Below, in pieces: positions 9,301-16,886 of a DNA stretch of 57,980 nucleotides. Source of the stretch: Pseudomonadota bacterium. GTDB lineage: Bacteria; Pseudomonadota; Gammaproteobacteria; Steroidobacterales; Steroidobacteraceae. The stretch lies in assembly GCA_021847105.1 (NCBI GenBank), contig JAJZUT010000022.1:1-57980 (forward strand), read 5' to 3'. The notes beneath the pieces are model-generated. The model was given only the letters and a program-made list of their open reading frames with translations. It searched no databases and was not told where the DNA came from. Each line of letters opens with the position of its first letter. The stretch's first letter is position 1. The position numbers and the translations under genes are program-made.

Positions 9301-9515
9301 GTCGCGTGCAAAAACTGCGCGCTGAAGATCGCCGCCAGTGCCGCAAACACGCACATGGCCGCGAACGCAAGCAGCGCCGGGCGAGCGGTGCGGGACGCGG
9401 CCACCGCTACGATATGCAGCAGGGCGCACAGCATCGCCCCGGCAAGAATGTACAGCGTGGGTACGACGAGCGCGGTCACTACCACCCATCCGGAACCGGC
9501 CGACAGCGCGGCCAT
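6345..9515 (-). CDS. Membrane-bound PAS-PAS-PAS-GGDEF-EAL cyclic-di-GMP enzyme
   Basis: Protein of 1056 residues. Residues about 10-245 hold seven hydrophobic helices (possible membrane sensor). Three PAS domains follow, roughly 255-375, 380-500 and 505-625. The GGDEF domain has an intact GGDEF motif at about residue 709 and an RxxD inhibitory site five residues before it (RDGD). The EAL domain has the EALLRW motif near 841, NVSPLQF, ELTETML, DDFGTGYSS, LKIDQTFV, AEGVE and QGYLF, so both diguanylate cyclase and phosphodiesterase sites look complete. It probably converts redox, ligand or membrane signals into c-di-GMP changes. It is monocistronic, convergent with the ABC exporter. The dominant activity cannot be told from sequence. 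Confidence 0.94.
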   Translation of the reverse strand: MAALSAGSGWVVVTALVVPTLYILAGAMLCALLHIVAVAASRTARPALLAFAAMCVFAALAAIFSAQFLHATSSAAFIRALKLNIDCLFAANAALATFVALYVGHTGATARRVLSAYGGLCAVAIALNELRPYGLQYQQFSGIIQVRLPWGEALTQGIGQNRTPFFLGAAVIYGALTYAIVALWGHYRRTHSFGTLWLLIAQLCFLPLALVGVLVRLSVLHGVEPGPLGFLLVTAAMSAALLWETERTLRLSEQRFRVLFERAPAAMVAVEPRAGRIVQANAMARELSGYRAEELLTKTFADLTSTPKLPQAVRAFVELTEGNVDEHHLEWAMRCKDGQVRITDCAVSSQRDTDGAVVSLVACVIDITERKRIEAALQRESAKNLAFLRNASDGIHILDRQGNLIEASDSFCDMLGYPREALIGQHVSKWDAKFTLEQLEEIFREDFNSYRRRMLETRHRRSDGTVFDVEVSSVAVTLQDAPVIFNSSRDITSRKQADARLRESEMRLRTLIEQSPVAISFSRDGVTLDVNARYVEMFGYASAADVRGTRYLDRIAPAARGAVQEIIRLRHAGAEAPDEYETVGLRQDGSEFPLLVTARRIEVAEGPLTLACMLDFTERKHFEERIRHLAFFDQLTRLPNRELLQDRLRQAVSTNLRAERHGALLLFGLDHFKSVNDTLGHAAGDALLQQVAVRLAAEVRDGDTVARMGGDEFMVLLADLGTQDWAAAAQAESFGLKILRALSEPFGPFADRVHISCSVGATLLPGRRQGAQDLIQQADIALNEAKSTGPGSLRFFDPSMQHLVSTRVALEGELRKAVSAGQFLLHYQPQVDQTLQVIGAEALLRWQHPVRGLVPPAEYIAIAEETQMILPIGEWVLETACAQLAAWSADARSRGLTLAVNVSPLQFQQPRFAEQVRAALDRHGVAAERLKLELTETMLQGDLERTIRTMRALKAEGVQFSLDDFGTGYSSLQYLKQLPLDQLKIDQTFVRDIVTDPNDRAIVATIISIARHLGLDVIAEGVESAEQLEVLRECGCVRYQGYLFGRPVEAERLFGT

Positions 9516-9756
9516 GCCCGATCATCCTTTCCCACAGCCGATCTCGGCGTGTCCGAGGTCACAGCTTCACCGATCAGACCGGGCACGGCGGCTCGCCCGG
9601 CCCGCCCTGTAGCGGCGAGGCGACAGCTGGCGGGCGCCCGGTGAGGTCGTCGCCGCCCGGTGGGCGTGAGCGGCGCGACGTGCTCGACAAGCCCCTGGCC
9701 GCTGTTATTCACTGCCAGCGGGGGCCGCGCCGCCGCGGCGGGTTGCGAGGACGGAT

Positions 9757-11280
9757 GTGCTGAGACTTCCCGATGACGCCGTGGTGGGCGCTTACCTGCT
9801 GTGCGTGCTGGTGCTCGGATTCAGCGGTGCGCGCGCGCGCACCTCGAGCAGCGAGTACTTTCTAGCCTCGCGCCACGCGAGCTGGCCGGTGATCGGACTG
9901 GCGCTGATCGGCTCGAACATCTCCCCCGGGGCGCTGATTGGCATCACCGGCTCGGCTTACGCGCTCGGTATCTCCGTCTACAACTACGACTGGGTCGCCA
10001 CGGTCACCCTGGTCGTGTTTGCGCTATGGCTGCTGCCGATGCTGCTCGCACAGCGCATCTACACCGTGCCGGAGTACCTTGAGCGCCGCTACGACCGGCG
10101 CGCCCGGCTGTGGCTCGCATCGCTATCGATCGTGCTGTACGTGCTGCTCGATGCCGCCGGCGCTTTGTACTGCGCGGCGCTGGTGCTGCACGCGCTCATC
10201 CCCCGGCTGTCGTTTCTCGCGGCGGTGCCGCCGCTGGCAGTGTTTGCCGCGCTCTACGCGCTCACTGGCGGGCTGCGCGCCGTGATGCGCACCCAGGCGC
10301 TGCAGGGGGTGGTCATGCTCGGCTCGGCGGGGTTACTGGCGCTGTATGCCCTCGGCCACGCCGGCGGTTGGCACGCCGTACTGCGCGCCAACCCGCCGCA
10401 GCACCTGCACCTGATCTTGCCCTCGAGCGACCCCTACATGCCGTGGACCGGCCTCGCCTTCGGCGTCCCGGTGCTCGCGCTGTATTACTGGTGCAGCAAT
10501 CAGGTGATCGTGCAGCGGACCCTGGCGGCCCGCTCGGTGGCCGACGGTCAGCGCGGCGCACTGCTCGCCGGCGCGTTGAAGCTCACCACGCTGGCGCTGA
10601 TCGTGGCGCCGGGACTCGCCGGACGGGTGCTCTTCCCGCACCTGCGCCGCGACGATGACATCTACATCCGCCTCGCCCTGGGTCTGCTCCCGCCGGGACT
10701 GCTCGGGGTGTTTCTCGCGGCATTCCTGGGAGCGCTGATGGCCGCCCTCTCGGCCACCTATAACAGCGCCGCCACGGTGCTGTCGATCGACTTCATCCGC
10801 CGCGCCCGTCCGCAGCTCGACGAGCGGCACACGGTGCGCTGGGGCCGCATCGGCACGGCGCTCGCCATGCTTGCCTCGGCCGCCTGGGTGCCGCAGATCG
10901 CGCGCTTCCCCTCGCTCTGGCAGTACTTTCAGGCGGTGCTCGCCTACCTCACCCCGCCCGTGGCGGCGGTATTCCTCGGCGGGATGCTCTGGCGGCGCGC
11001 CAATGCGCGCGGCGCCTTCGCAGCCCTGCTCCTCGGCACGACGCTCGGCGCCGCGCTGTTCGTGCTCCGCCTGTTCGGCCGCACGACCCTGCAGTTCCTC
11101 GATGTCGCCGGCGTCACCTTCGCCGTCTCGCTGCTCACCCTCGTGCTCGCCAGCCTATCCGCACCTCCCGCGCTCACCGCCGCTCCGGCACCCGCGCAGG
11201 AGCGCACGCCGCGCTCGGTGCAGATTGCCGGTGTGGCCGTGCTCGCGCTCACCGCGGCGGTCGTAGCGGCCTTCTGGTAG
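9757..11280 (+). CDS. Sodium:solute symporter (SSS family)
   Basis: Protein of 507 residues with about 13 predicted membrane helices, the usual SSS/SGLT size. It starts at GTG 9757; an ATG two bases upstream is out of frame and stops after two codons. Family signs are SSSEYFLASRHASWPVIGLALIGSN-like N-terminal residues (YFLA near residue 34), the helix with YTVPEYLERRYDRR, and ALSATYNSAATVLSIDFIRR near the sodium site region. Substrate class is unclear: sugar-type SGLT relatives are the nearest by eye, but proline or carboxylate carriers are possible. Transcribed divergently from the GGDEF-EAL gene across 241 bp. A strong hairpin directly after the stop is shared with the convergent TonB receptor gene. 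Confidence 0.88.
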   Translation: MLRLPDDAVVGAYLLCVLVLGFSGARARTSSSEYFLASRHASWPVIGLALIGSNISPGALIGITGSAYALGISVYNYDWVATVTLVVFALWLLPMLLAQRIYTVPEYLERRYDRRARLWLASLSIVLYVLLDAAGALYCAALVLHALIPRLSFLAAVPPLAVFAALYALTGGLRAVMRTQALQGVVMLGSAGLLALYALGHAGGWHAVLRANPPQHLHLILPSSDPYMPWTGLAFGVPVLALYYWCSNQVIVQRTLAARSVADGQRGALLAGALKLTTLALIVAPGLAGRVLFPHLRRDDDIYIRLALGLLPPGLLGVFLAAFLGALMAALSATYNSAATVLSIDFIRRARPQLDERHTVRWGRIGTALAMLASAAWVPQIARFPSLWQYFQAVLAYLTPPVAAVFLGGMLWRRANARGAFAALLLGTTLGAALFVLRLFGRTTLQFLDVAGVTFAVSLLTLVLASLSAPPALTAAPAPAQERTPRSVQIAGVAVLALTAAVVAAFW

Positions 11281-11282
11281 CG

Positions 11283-11314
11283 GGCGCCGGTGGCCTCAGC
11301 GAGGCACCGGCGCC
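11283..11314. terminator. Bidirectional hairpin terminator between convergent genes
   Basis: GGCGCCGGT (11283-11291) pairs with ACCGGCGCC (11306-11314). Inside, after a one-base bulge, GCCTC (11293-11297) pairs with GAGGC (11301-11305) around an AGC loop. It sits 2 bp after the symporter stop and 23 bp beyond the TonB receptor stop on the other strand. There is no U-tract on either side. Confidence 0.75.
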
Positions 11315-11337
11315 TCGCCCGCCGCGCCGAGGCGCGC

Positions 11338-13647
11338 TCAGTAGTGGAAGCGGTAGCGCAGTTCGGCGTAGATCTGGAACGGATTGTTCCAATGCACGCC
11401 GCCGAAGGTCAGGCTGTTGTCCGTGAGCAGGTGCTTGTTGGTGAGGTTGAGACCCGTGAGCGAGACCTGCAGGTTGCGCGTGATGTTGCGTCCGACGGTC
11501 AGGTCGATGATCACGTAGCTCGGCAGGTGGCTCGGCTGATAGGTCGGTGGTCCGGCAAAGCCATTCGCGAGACCCGAGTTCACCGACACATTCGTGCCGA
11601 CGAACAGCCGCCACGGCAGATCGGCGTTGTAGCCGAGATTGAGCGTGTTGCGCTGATCGTGATCGAGCGCGATGTAATTGCCGCAAGCGGTGCCGGCAAC
11701 CACCAGACCGCCGCTGATTGAGCCGAAGCACTGCGCCGTCTGATTCGAGTAGGCAAGGTGCACTTGGCCGTAGCGCCAGAACGGCGGTGAGCGCACGGTG
11801 AGCTCGGTGCCCTGGATGAGCGCACCCTGATCGGTTACCGGCAGGTAGATATCCGAGGCGCCGATCGGGTTGTGGTCGAAGAAATTCTTCGCCTGAGTGA
11901 CGAAATAATCCGCGTGCACGCTCCAGCCGGCCAGCGGGATGGTCACGCCGAACTGGCGTTCTTTGTCACGTTCCCCGTGCAACGGCAGGAACTGGCTGCT
12001 CTGGCTGGCCGCGTAATTCACCAGCGCTCCGGAGAGCGACTCGAGCGGCGGGGCCTGGTAGTACTTGCCCCAGAACGCGCTGAACACCCAGTTCAGGTGC
12101 GGCACGCGCAGCGTGGCGCCGAAGCGCGGATCGGTCGCGCTCTCGGCGATCAGGCCCCGAAAGTGTGAGTAGCGCACGCCCGCCGAGAGGTGCACCCAAT
12201 GCGACACGTCGTAGGTGTCCTGCGCCCAGGCATCGACCAGGCTGCCCGTGGGGCTTTGCAGCTCGGCCAGCGCCGGGGCGCTGTTGCCGGCGAAGGCGAG
12301 ATTGAAGTGCGCATGATCCTGCTGCGCGAAGCCGTACACCCCGAACGCGAAGTGATTGTGCGTCAGGTGCACGCGCAGGTTCTCTTCCCCCCCCTCGTAC
12401 TGCGAGCTGTGGTGAAAGGTGGTGATGGTCGGATAATCGCCCGCCCCGCCGTCGTAGGCGGCCCGCTCGTAGTGATACATCAGTGAGCTGGTCAGCACCA
12501 GATTGTCCGAGAACGTGTGCACCCAGGACAGCAGTGCGAAGTTGTCCGCCTCTTTCTGCGTGTCGCCCGACTGACCGACGCACTGCGGATCATCGGCCAG
12601 CGCCACGATGCAGTTGGGGATCTGGTAGTTGTCCTGGCGCAGTTGTGCCACCAGGCGCAGCGCATTGTGCCCGTCCGGCTCGTACTGCAGGTTGGTGAAC
12701 AAGCCGTAGCCCTGCGACTGATCGTGAATCACCTGCGGCACGGGGGTCTGCAGGCCGAGATTGCTGCGGTTACCCTCGGCGCTGAGGTAGTAGGCGAAGT
12801 TGTGCTTGTGACTGGCGACGCTGAGGTAATCGTCCGTCTGGCCGAAATTGCCCGCTGAGACCGACAGCATGCCCTGATCGTGCACGCCGAAGCCGCTCTT
12901 GGGAATGACGTTGAACACCCCGTAGGTCCGATCGCCCTCGTCCGCGTTGTAGCTGCCGCGCTCCACGCCCAGGGTCTGGATGTCCGCCGGATCGACCGCC
13001 GGACCGAGACTCTCGGCAATGTTCGTGTTCGGGATCTCCACCCCGTCGATCAGCCAGTTCGCCTGGTGGCCGCCGCGGATGTGCAGCATGTCGTGCGCCT
13101 CATAGGCGCCGGGCACATAGTCGGTGATCATGGCCAGGCTGTTGACGTTGATCGCGCCGGGGGTGTTTTCGATGTCCTGCTGGCTGACCAGGGTGATCGG
13201 CGTGACCGAGGCGACCACCGGCTGCGCGCGCCCGCGCACGATGACCCGCTTCAGCGTCGAGGTCGGCAGCAGATGCAGCACGGGCGTCGGAAAATACCCG
13301 GCCTCCACCGTGACCGTCTGACTCGCCGGCGCAAAGCCGGGAGGACTGACGCTCAACAGATAGGTGCCGATCGCCACCGTAGGAAAACTGAAATGGCCGT
13401 GCGCGTCGGTGTGCGCCGTGCGCAGCGCGTTGGAGGCTTGCGAGCGCAGCGTGACCGCAACGCCGGCCACGGGCTGATCGTGAACGCCCTCCACCGTGCC
13501 CCGGACACTGCCGAAGGATGCCGCCCAGCCTCGCGCCGGCACGAGTCCGAACGCCGCCACCATCGACAATCCCAACCCGAGCAGCGCTGGGTGCGCCGCA
13601 CGGGGCGCGCGAGGCCAGCGCACCGCGCGGTTCCTTGATCTGTTCAT
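11338..13647 (-). CDS. TonB-dependent receptor with N-terminal carboxypeptidase-regulatory-like domain
   Basis: Protein of 769 residues. A signal peptide (AALGLGLSMVAAFGLVPARGWAA-like, hydrophobic around residues 22-43) is followed by a carboxypeptidase-regulatory-like beta domain at about 45-130 (SVRGTVEG... GHFSFPTVAIGTYLLSV). Next come the plug domain (LHIRGGHQANWLIDGVEIPNTN) and a 22-strand barrel ending in aromatic RYRFHY, correct for outer-membrane insertion. It imports an unknown ligand using TonB-ExbBD energy. No siderophore synthesis genes are near. The upstream partner on the same strand, 98 bp away, encodes a DUF2946 protein. Such proteins are sometimes found with copper-type receptors, so a metal ligand is possible but not shown by the barrel sequence. 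Confidence 0.9.
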   Translation of the reverse strand: MNRSRNRAVRWPRAPRAAHPALLGLGLSMVAAFGLVPARGWAASFGSVRGTVEGVHDQPVAGVAVTLRSQASNALRTAHTDAHGHFSFPTVAIGTYLLSVSPPGFAPASQTVTVEAGYFPTPVLHLLPTSTLKRVIVRGRAQPVVASVTPITLVSQQDIENTPGAINVNSLAMITDYVPGAYEAHDMLHIRGGHQANWLIDGVEIPNTNIAESLGPAVDPADIQTLGVERGSYNADEGDRTYGVFNVIPKSGFGVHDQGMLSVSAGNFGQTDDYLSVASHKHNFAYYLSAEGNRSNLGLQTPVPQVIHDQSQGYGLFTNLQYEPDGHNALRLVAQLRQDNYQIPNCIVALADDPQCVGQSGDTQKEADNFALLSWVHTFSDNLVLTSSLMYHYERAAYDGGAGDYPTITTFHHSSQYEGGEENLRVHLTHNHFAFGVYGFAQQDHAHFNLAFAGNSAPALAELQSPTGSLVDAWAQDTYDVSHWVHLSAGVRYSHFRGLIAESATDPRFGATLRVPHLNWVFSAFWGKYYQAPPLESLSGALVNYAASQSSQFLPLHGERDKERQFGVTIPLAGWSVHADYFVTQAKNFFDHNPIGASDIYLPVTDQGALIQGTELTVRSPPFWRYGQVHLAYSNQTAQCFGSISGGLVVAGTACGNYIALDHDQRNTLNLGYNADLPWRLFVGTNVSVNSGLANGFAGPPTYQPSHLPSYVIIDLTVGRNITRNLQVSLTGLNLTNKHLLTDNSLTFGGVHWNNPFQIYAELRYRFHY

Positions 13648-13745
13648 GCCACGTCCCCTGCGGGCACGCGAGCGTGCCCGTCGTCTGAATCCAAAGCGAT
13701 CGGACCCGCGCCCTCAGGCGCGAGGCAGTTCTACGAACGAATGAA

Positions 13746-14165
13746 TCAGGCGACGGTGGGCGGCGCGCGCGCCGGCGGGATGTGTGCGGACTGCCGTCCG
13801 GGGGAGACGGTCGGCTGCGCGGCAGGCAGTCCGACGGCATACGGCGCCCGCGGGATACGATGCACCAGCGCATAGGCGGGCGCCGGCGAGGTTGCGTTGC
13901 AGAACAGGCAGTGGCCCGCGGAGCCGGCACCGCCCGTCGCACCGTGCGCCGAGCGGTGCGCGGCGCGGTGGCCGAAGAACCCGCTCGGGAACCCCTCGTG
14001 ACACAGCTGGATCGACAGTCCGTGTGCACCCGGCTCGAAGCCGAGCGGCACCAGGGCGCGCAGCGCGAAAGCGAGCAGCGCGAGCCAGCCCACCCACGCA
14101 GGCAGTCGCCGTCGCACGCGCGGCGCGGTTGCCACCGGAACAGTATTGAAGGCTGATCCGCCCAC
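13746..14165 (-). CDS. DUF2946-like small membrane-anchored protein
   Basis: Protein of 139 residues. One N-terminal hydrophobic helix (WVGWLALLAFALRALVPLGF) is followed by a short, probably periplasmic, His/Cys-containing region: LCHEGFPSGFFGHRAAHRSAH and then GHCLFCNA. The hydrophobic helix ending in LGFEPGAHG, followed by a Cys and a HCxFC motif, is the pattern of DUF2946, a family of unknown function often linked to copper or other metal uptake loci. The Pro/Ala-rich tail carries no motif. The TonB receptor lies 98 bp downstream on the same strand, so the two are probably co-transcribed. Function is not established; metal or haem handling at the membrane is an inference from the Cys/His content. 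Confidence 0.72.
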   Translation of the reverse strand: MGGSAFNTVPVATAPRVRRRLPAWVGWLALLAFALRALVPLGFEPGAHGLSIQLCHEGFPSGFFGHRAAHRSAHGATGGAGSAGHCLFCNATSPAPAYALVHRIPRAPYAVGLPAAQPTVSPGRQSAHIPPARAPPTVA

Positions 14166-14350
14166 CGAATGCCGATCCCAACGGCCAAAACGGCCCGGAC
14201 GTTATTGTATGCGATTTGTCATGCCCGCGCGGCGAGTGCTCATCCCTGAGCGGCGAGCCGAGTGCGTCATGCGTCCAGCCGACGCTCCTTGCGGAAGGCC
14301 CGGCTCGCCGCGCCCGGGATCAGACCGGGTGCGGCGTGAGAAGTTCCCGC

Positions 14351-15052
14351 CTACAGACCGAAGGAGTAGCCGACGGACAACACCACCGCGTTCGGCCAGA
14401 AATGAATGTGCGAATTGCGGAACACGCCCGCAGTGTCGGTCGTGAGGCGCGTGTTCACCTGCGCCACCGAGTAGGAGGCATTGAGGTGCCAACGCGAGTT
14501 GATGTGATAGGTGAAACCGGCGGTGACTGCCGGGCCGACCGACGAGGGCATGGAGATGGCAGTCGGTCCGCCGCTGACGGCCTTGCCCGCCGCGGTCACC
14601 TGTCGATCGTAGAAGTACGTGTAGTTGACCCCGACGCCGACGAACGGCCGCCACCGCGCCGAGGGACTGAAGAAGTTGTACTCGAACAGCACCGTCGGCG
14701 ACAGCCAGCGCACCGTGGCAATCTCCTTGCCGTTGAACGGCACGGAGCCGACCGCCACCGGGCCGACGGCCTCGGCGTGCGTGACCGGCGGCCAACCGAA
14801 GGCGAACTCGACATCGAAATGCCGCGACAGCGTGCGCACGTAGGCCAGATACAGCGTGGTGGCGTTGCGGATGCGGGTATTCAGGCCCGGCACGGTGTAC
14901 GGTCCGGTGATGTCGGTGGCGCTGCTGTCGAAGTGCACGAAGTACGCCCCGATCCGCAGATCATTGGGCGTGGCGTTGCCGGCGTGCGCCCCCGTGGCCG
15001 CCGCGAGCGAGAGAGTGGTGCCGAGCGCGAGGATTGCGATCTTGTGCTGCAT
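14351..15052 (-). CDS. OmpW-family outer-membrane protein
   Basis: Protein of 233 residues with a signal peptide (LGTTLSLAAATGAHA, cleavage near residue 24) and an eight-stranded OmpW barrel. Family features are NDLRIGAYFVHFDSS near the mature N-terminus, LSPTVLFEYNFFSP, WRPFVGVGVNYTYFYD, and a C-terminal aromatic strand VVLSVGYSFGL. OmpW/AlkL proteins allow small hydrophobic compounds to enter laterally through the outer membrane. It starts 21 bp after the stop of the secreted hydrolase on the same strand, so the two probably form an operon in which the hydrolase is first. That suggests uptake of a hydrophobic hydrolysis product, but this is inference. A GAGAG element 6 nt upstream supports the start. 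Confidence 0.92.
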   Translation of the reverse strand: MQHKIAILALGTTLSLAAATGAHAGNATPNDLRIGAYFVHFDSSATDITGPYTVPGLNTRIRNATTLYLAYVRTLSRHFDVEFAFGWPPVTHAEAVGPVAVGSVPFNGKEIATVRWLSPTVLFEYNFFSPSARWRPFVGVGVNYTYFYDRQVTAAGKAVSGGPTAISMPSSVGPAVTAGFTYHINSRWHLNASYSVAQVNTRLTTDTAGVFRNSHIHFWPNAVVLSVGYSFGL

Positions 15053-15073
15053 GGTGATCTCTCGGGTCAGGGC

Positions 15074-16654
15074 TTACGGAACTTGCGCGAAGAAGGCGCG
15101 TGCCGCCACCATGCAGAACGGCGCCTCCGTGGCATGGTAGGACTGGATCGCGGTACTGGCCCCCTCGGCGCTCACCAGCGCCGCATAGGTGCTCTGAAAG
15201 GCGCCCTGCACGGCGGCATAGGGGCCGGCCGGCGTAGCGTTCAAATCGAGCACGTTCACCACGCCCGCGGCGACCAGCGGACTCCACTCGGCCGCCATCA
15301 CCCCGGTGTTCACTTCGAAAAACACCGTCGGGTCCTGATCGCCTCCGCACATCAGCATCGGCTCCTTCGGTGCCCAGCCGCCGGTGCGCATGTCGTTCAC
15401 CTTGAAGTCCTGGCGCAATCCCACCGCCGGCGTGGCGGCGAGCGCGATGTCGCTCGCGCTGAGGGTCCCCTGGTGCAACAGCGTCATTGCCGCCGCATCC
15501 GGGTTGGCGAGCGCATCGGCCACGTAGGCGGCCCGATAGCTGTCGTTCACCAGGAATGACGTGCCGAATCCCGCATCGAACAGCGCCGCCTCGCTCGCGG
15601 TGTACGGCGGACTCTTCGGCACTGCGAGCAGTGCATCGAGCGTGCTGTTGCCGGTGCTCGGCGGCGCGCTGTCAAAGAGCGCCGCCTCCGGCAGCTTGCC
15701 GCTCTGGAACAGGGTCGTCAGCGGCGTTGTGCTCGGCAGCAGCGTGTCGATGCCGTTCGCGTAGGTCGCGCTGTACACATCGGAAGTCTGCTGATAAACG
15801 TTGGCGTAGGCCTTCTGATAGCTCGTGGTGACCAGCGGCGCGAACACGGTCGAGCCGATGTCCACCTGACCGAAGAAGATCGAATCGCCGAACGCCTCGA
15901 GCGCGTACGGCCCGGAGGCCGGCGCGGAGGCGGTCACGGTATCGCCGGCGGCCTGCATGGCCTTGACGGTGGCCATCGCCACGTAGCCCCCCTCGGAGTA
16001 GCCGGTGACGTACAGCTGGCCGCTGTCGGTGGTGTTCGGCGTGAAGGTGCGCGGCAGTGCTGCGCGCGCCGCGCTCAAGGCATCCATCATGTCGTCGGCA
16101 TTCACCGCCCCGTTGACATAGGGGTGATAGCCGAGGTTGGAGATGTCGTAGCCCTCGAAATTCGGTGCCACCACGATGTCGCCCTGGGCGGCGAACACCG
16201 CGGCGATCATCGCCGATTCGGTGTTGGCGGGATTGGTGGTGTCGCTGATGTCCGCGATGTTGTAATTCGCGGCCGTCGTGGTGCCATGCGCATAGAGCAC
16301 GATCGGGCGCGCGCCCGCGCATTGTGCCGCGCCACCGGTCGGCACCATCAGCGCGCCGGACACCTCGGTCGGCTTACCGGCCGGATCAGTGGTCCAGTAC
16401 TTGAGGTAGTAGAAATCCACCCCGCACGCCGGTGTGCCGGCGAGCTGCAGCAACTGCTGTCCGGAGGGGCTGGCGCCGAGTTCGGTGGCAAACGCCGAGG
16501 CACTCAGCGAGGCGACCCGCAGCGGTGGATCGACCGCCAGCGTGCCGGGCTGAGTGCTGGTGGCGACGGTCGATGTCTGGCTATTGCCGCCGCATCCCGC
16601 AAGCGAGAGGGCAGCGAGTACCGCACAGGTGAAACCCCCAATCTGCTTCAACAT
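15074..16654 (-). CDS. Exported lipase/esterase-like alpha/beta hydrolase lipoprotein
   Basis: Protein of 526 residues starting at ATG 16654 after a GGGAGG Shine-Dalgarno. The N-terminus has a lipoprotein signal with lipobox LAGC (Cys near residue 21). The body is an alpha/beta hydrolase of the secretory-lipase type: oxyanion region IVLYAHGTT, nucleophile elbow GYSEGG (Ser about residue 219) and LMCGGDQDPTVFF, likely carrying the acid residue. The catalytic His is probably near the C-terminus but I cannot single it out. It should be a membrane-anchored, periplasmic or surface esterase acting on lipids or polyesters. The downstream OmpW gene (21 bp) suggests import of the released hydrophobic product. 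A possible operator-like AAAC-N8-GTTT lies about 31-46 nt upstream. Confidence 0.82.
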   Translation of the reverse strand: MLKQIGGFTCAVLAALSLAGCGGNSQTSTVATSTQPGTLAVDPPLRVASLSASAFATELGASPSGQQLLQLAGTPACGVDFYYLKYWTTDPAGKPTEVSGALMVPTGGAAQCAGARPIVLYAHGTTTAANYNIADISDTTNPANTESAMIAAVFAAQGDIVVAPNFEGYDISNLGYHPYVNGAVNADDMMDALSAARAALPRTFTPNTTDSGQLYVTGYSEGGYVAMATVKAMQAAGDTVTASAPASGPYALEAFGDSIFFGQVDIGSTVFAPLVTTSYQKAYANVYQQTSDVYSATYANGIDTLLPSTTPLTTLFQSGKLPEAALFDSAPPSTGNSTLDALLAVPKSPPYTASEAALFDAGFGTSFLVNDSYRAAYVADALANPDAAAMTLLHQGTLSASDIALAATPAVGLRQDFKVNDMRTGGWAPKEPMLMCGGDQDPTVFFEVNTGVMAAEWSPLVAAGVVNVLDLNATPAGPYAAVQGAFQSTYAALVSAEGASTAIQSYHATEAPFCMVAARAFFAQVP

Positions 16655-16844
16655 GCCCCCTCCCGATCGGCGCCTGGAAATTTAAAACAATCGTTCGTTT
16701 GCACCGCCATGTGTCGCGGAGGATACATCCTCCGGGTCGCACTGAACAGCCTACCGACCTGCGCTTAACGGAATTTGACCGAGATCAAAGGCACTCGAGC
16801 GACGCCCGGGGCGAGACGATTGTGGCTACTTTGCAACAATGAAG

Positions 16845-16879
16845 GACATCGTCCGCACGACCTCCGTGCGGACGATGTC
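16845..16879 (-). terminator. Perfect 14-bp hairpin after the M3 peptidase gene
   Basis: GACATCGTCCGCAC (16845-16858) and GTGCGGACGATGTC (16866-16879) are perfect inverted copies around the 7-nt loop GACCTCC. It lies 7 bp beyond the stop of the minus-strand M3 peptidase gene. Read on the minus strand it is followed by a mildly T-rich stretch (TTCATTGTTG) but no real U-tract. Termination is the likely role; a protein-binding palindrome upstream of the hydrolase gene is an alternative. Confidence 0.7.
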
Positions 16880-16886
16880 GCACCCC

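Noticed and set aside
6480..9644. A 1054-codon open frame antisense to the first GGDEF-EAL gene
   Set aside because: Arg/Gln/His-rich translation with no motif; it is the GC-rich shadow of a gene with intact PAS, GGDEF and EAL motifs on the other strand.
16685..16700. AAAC-N8-GTTT operator-like site upstream of the hydrolase gene
   Set aside because: Short arms with an asymmetric centre and the wrong spacing for PsrA-type sites; could be chance.
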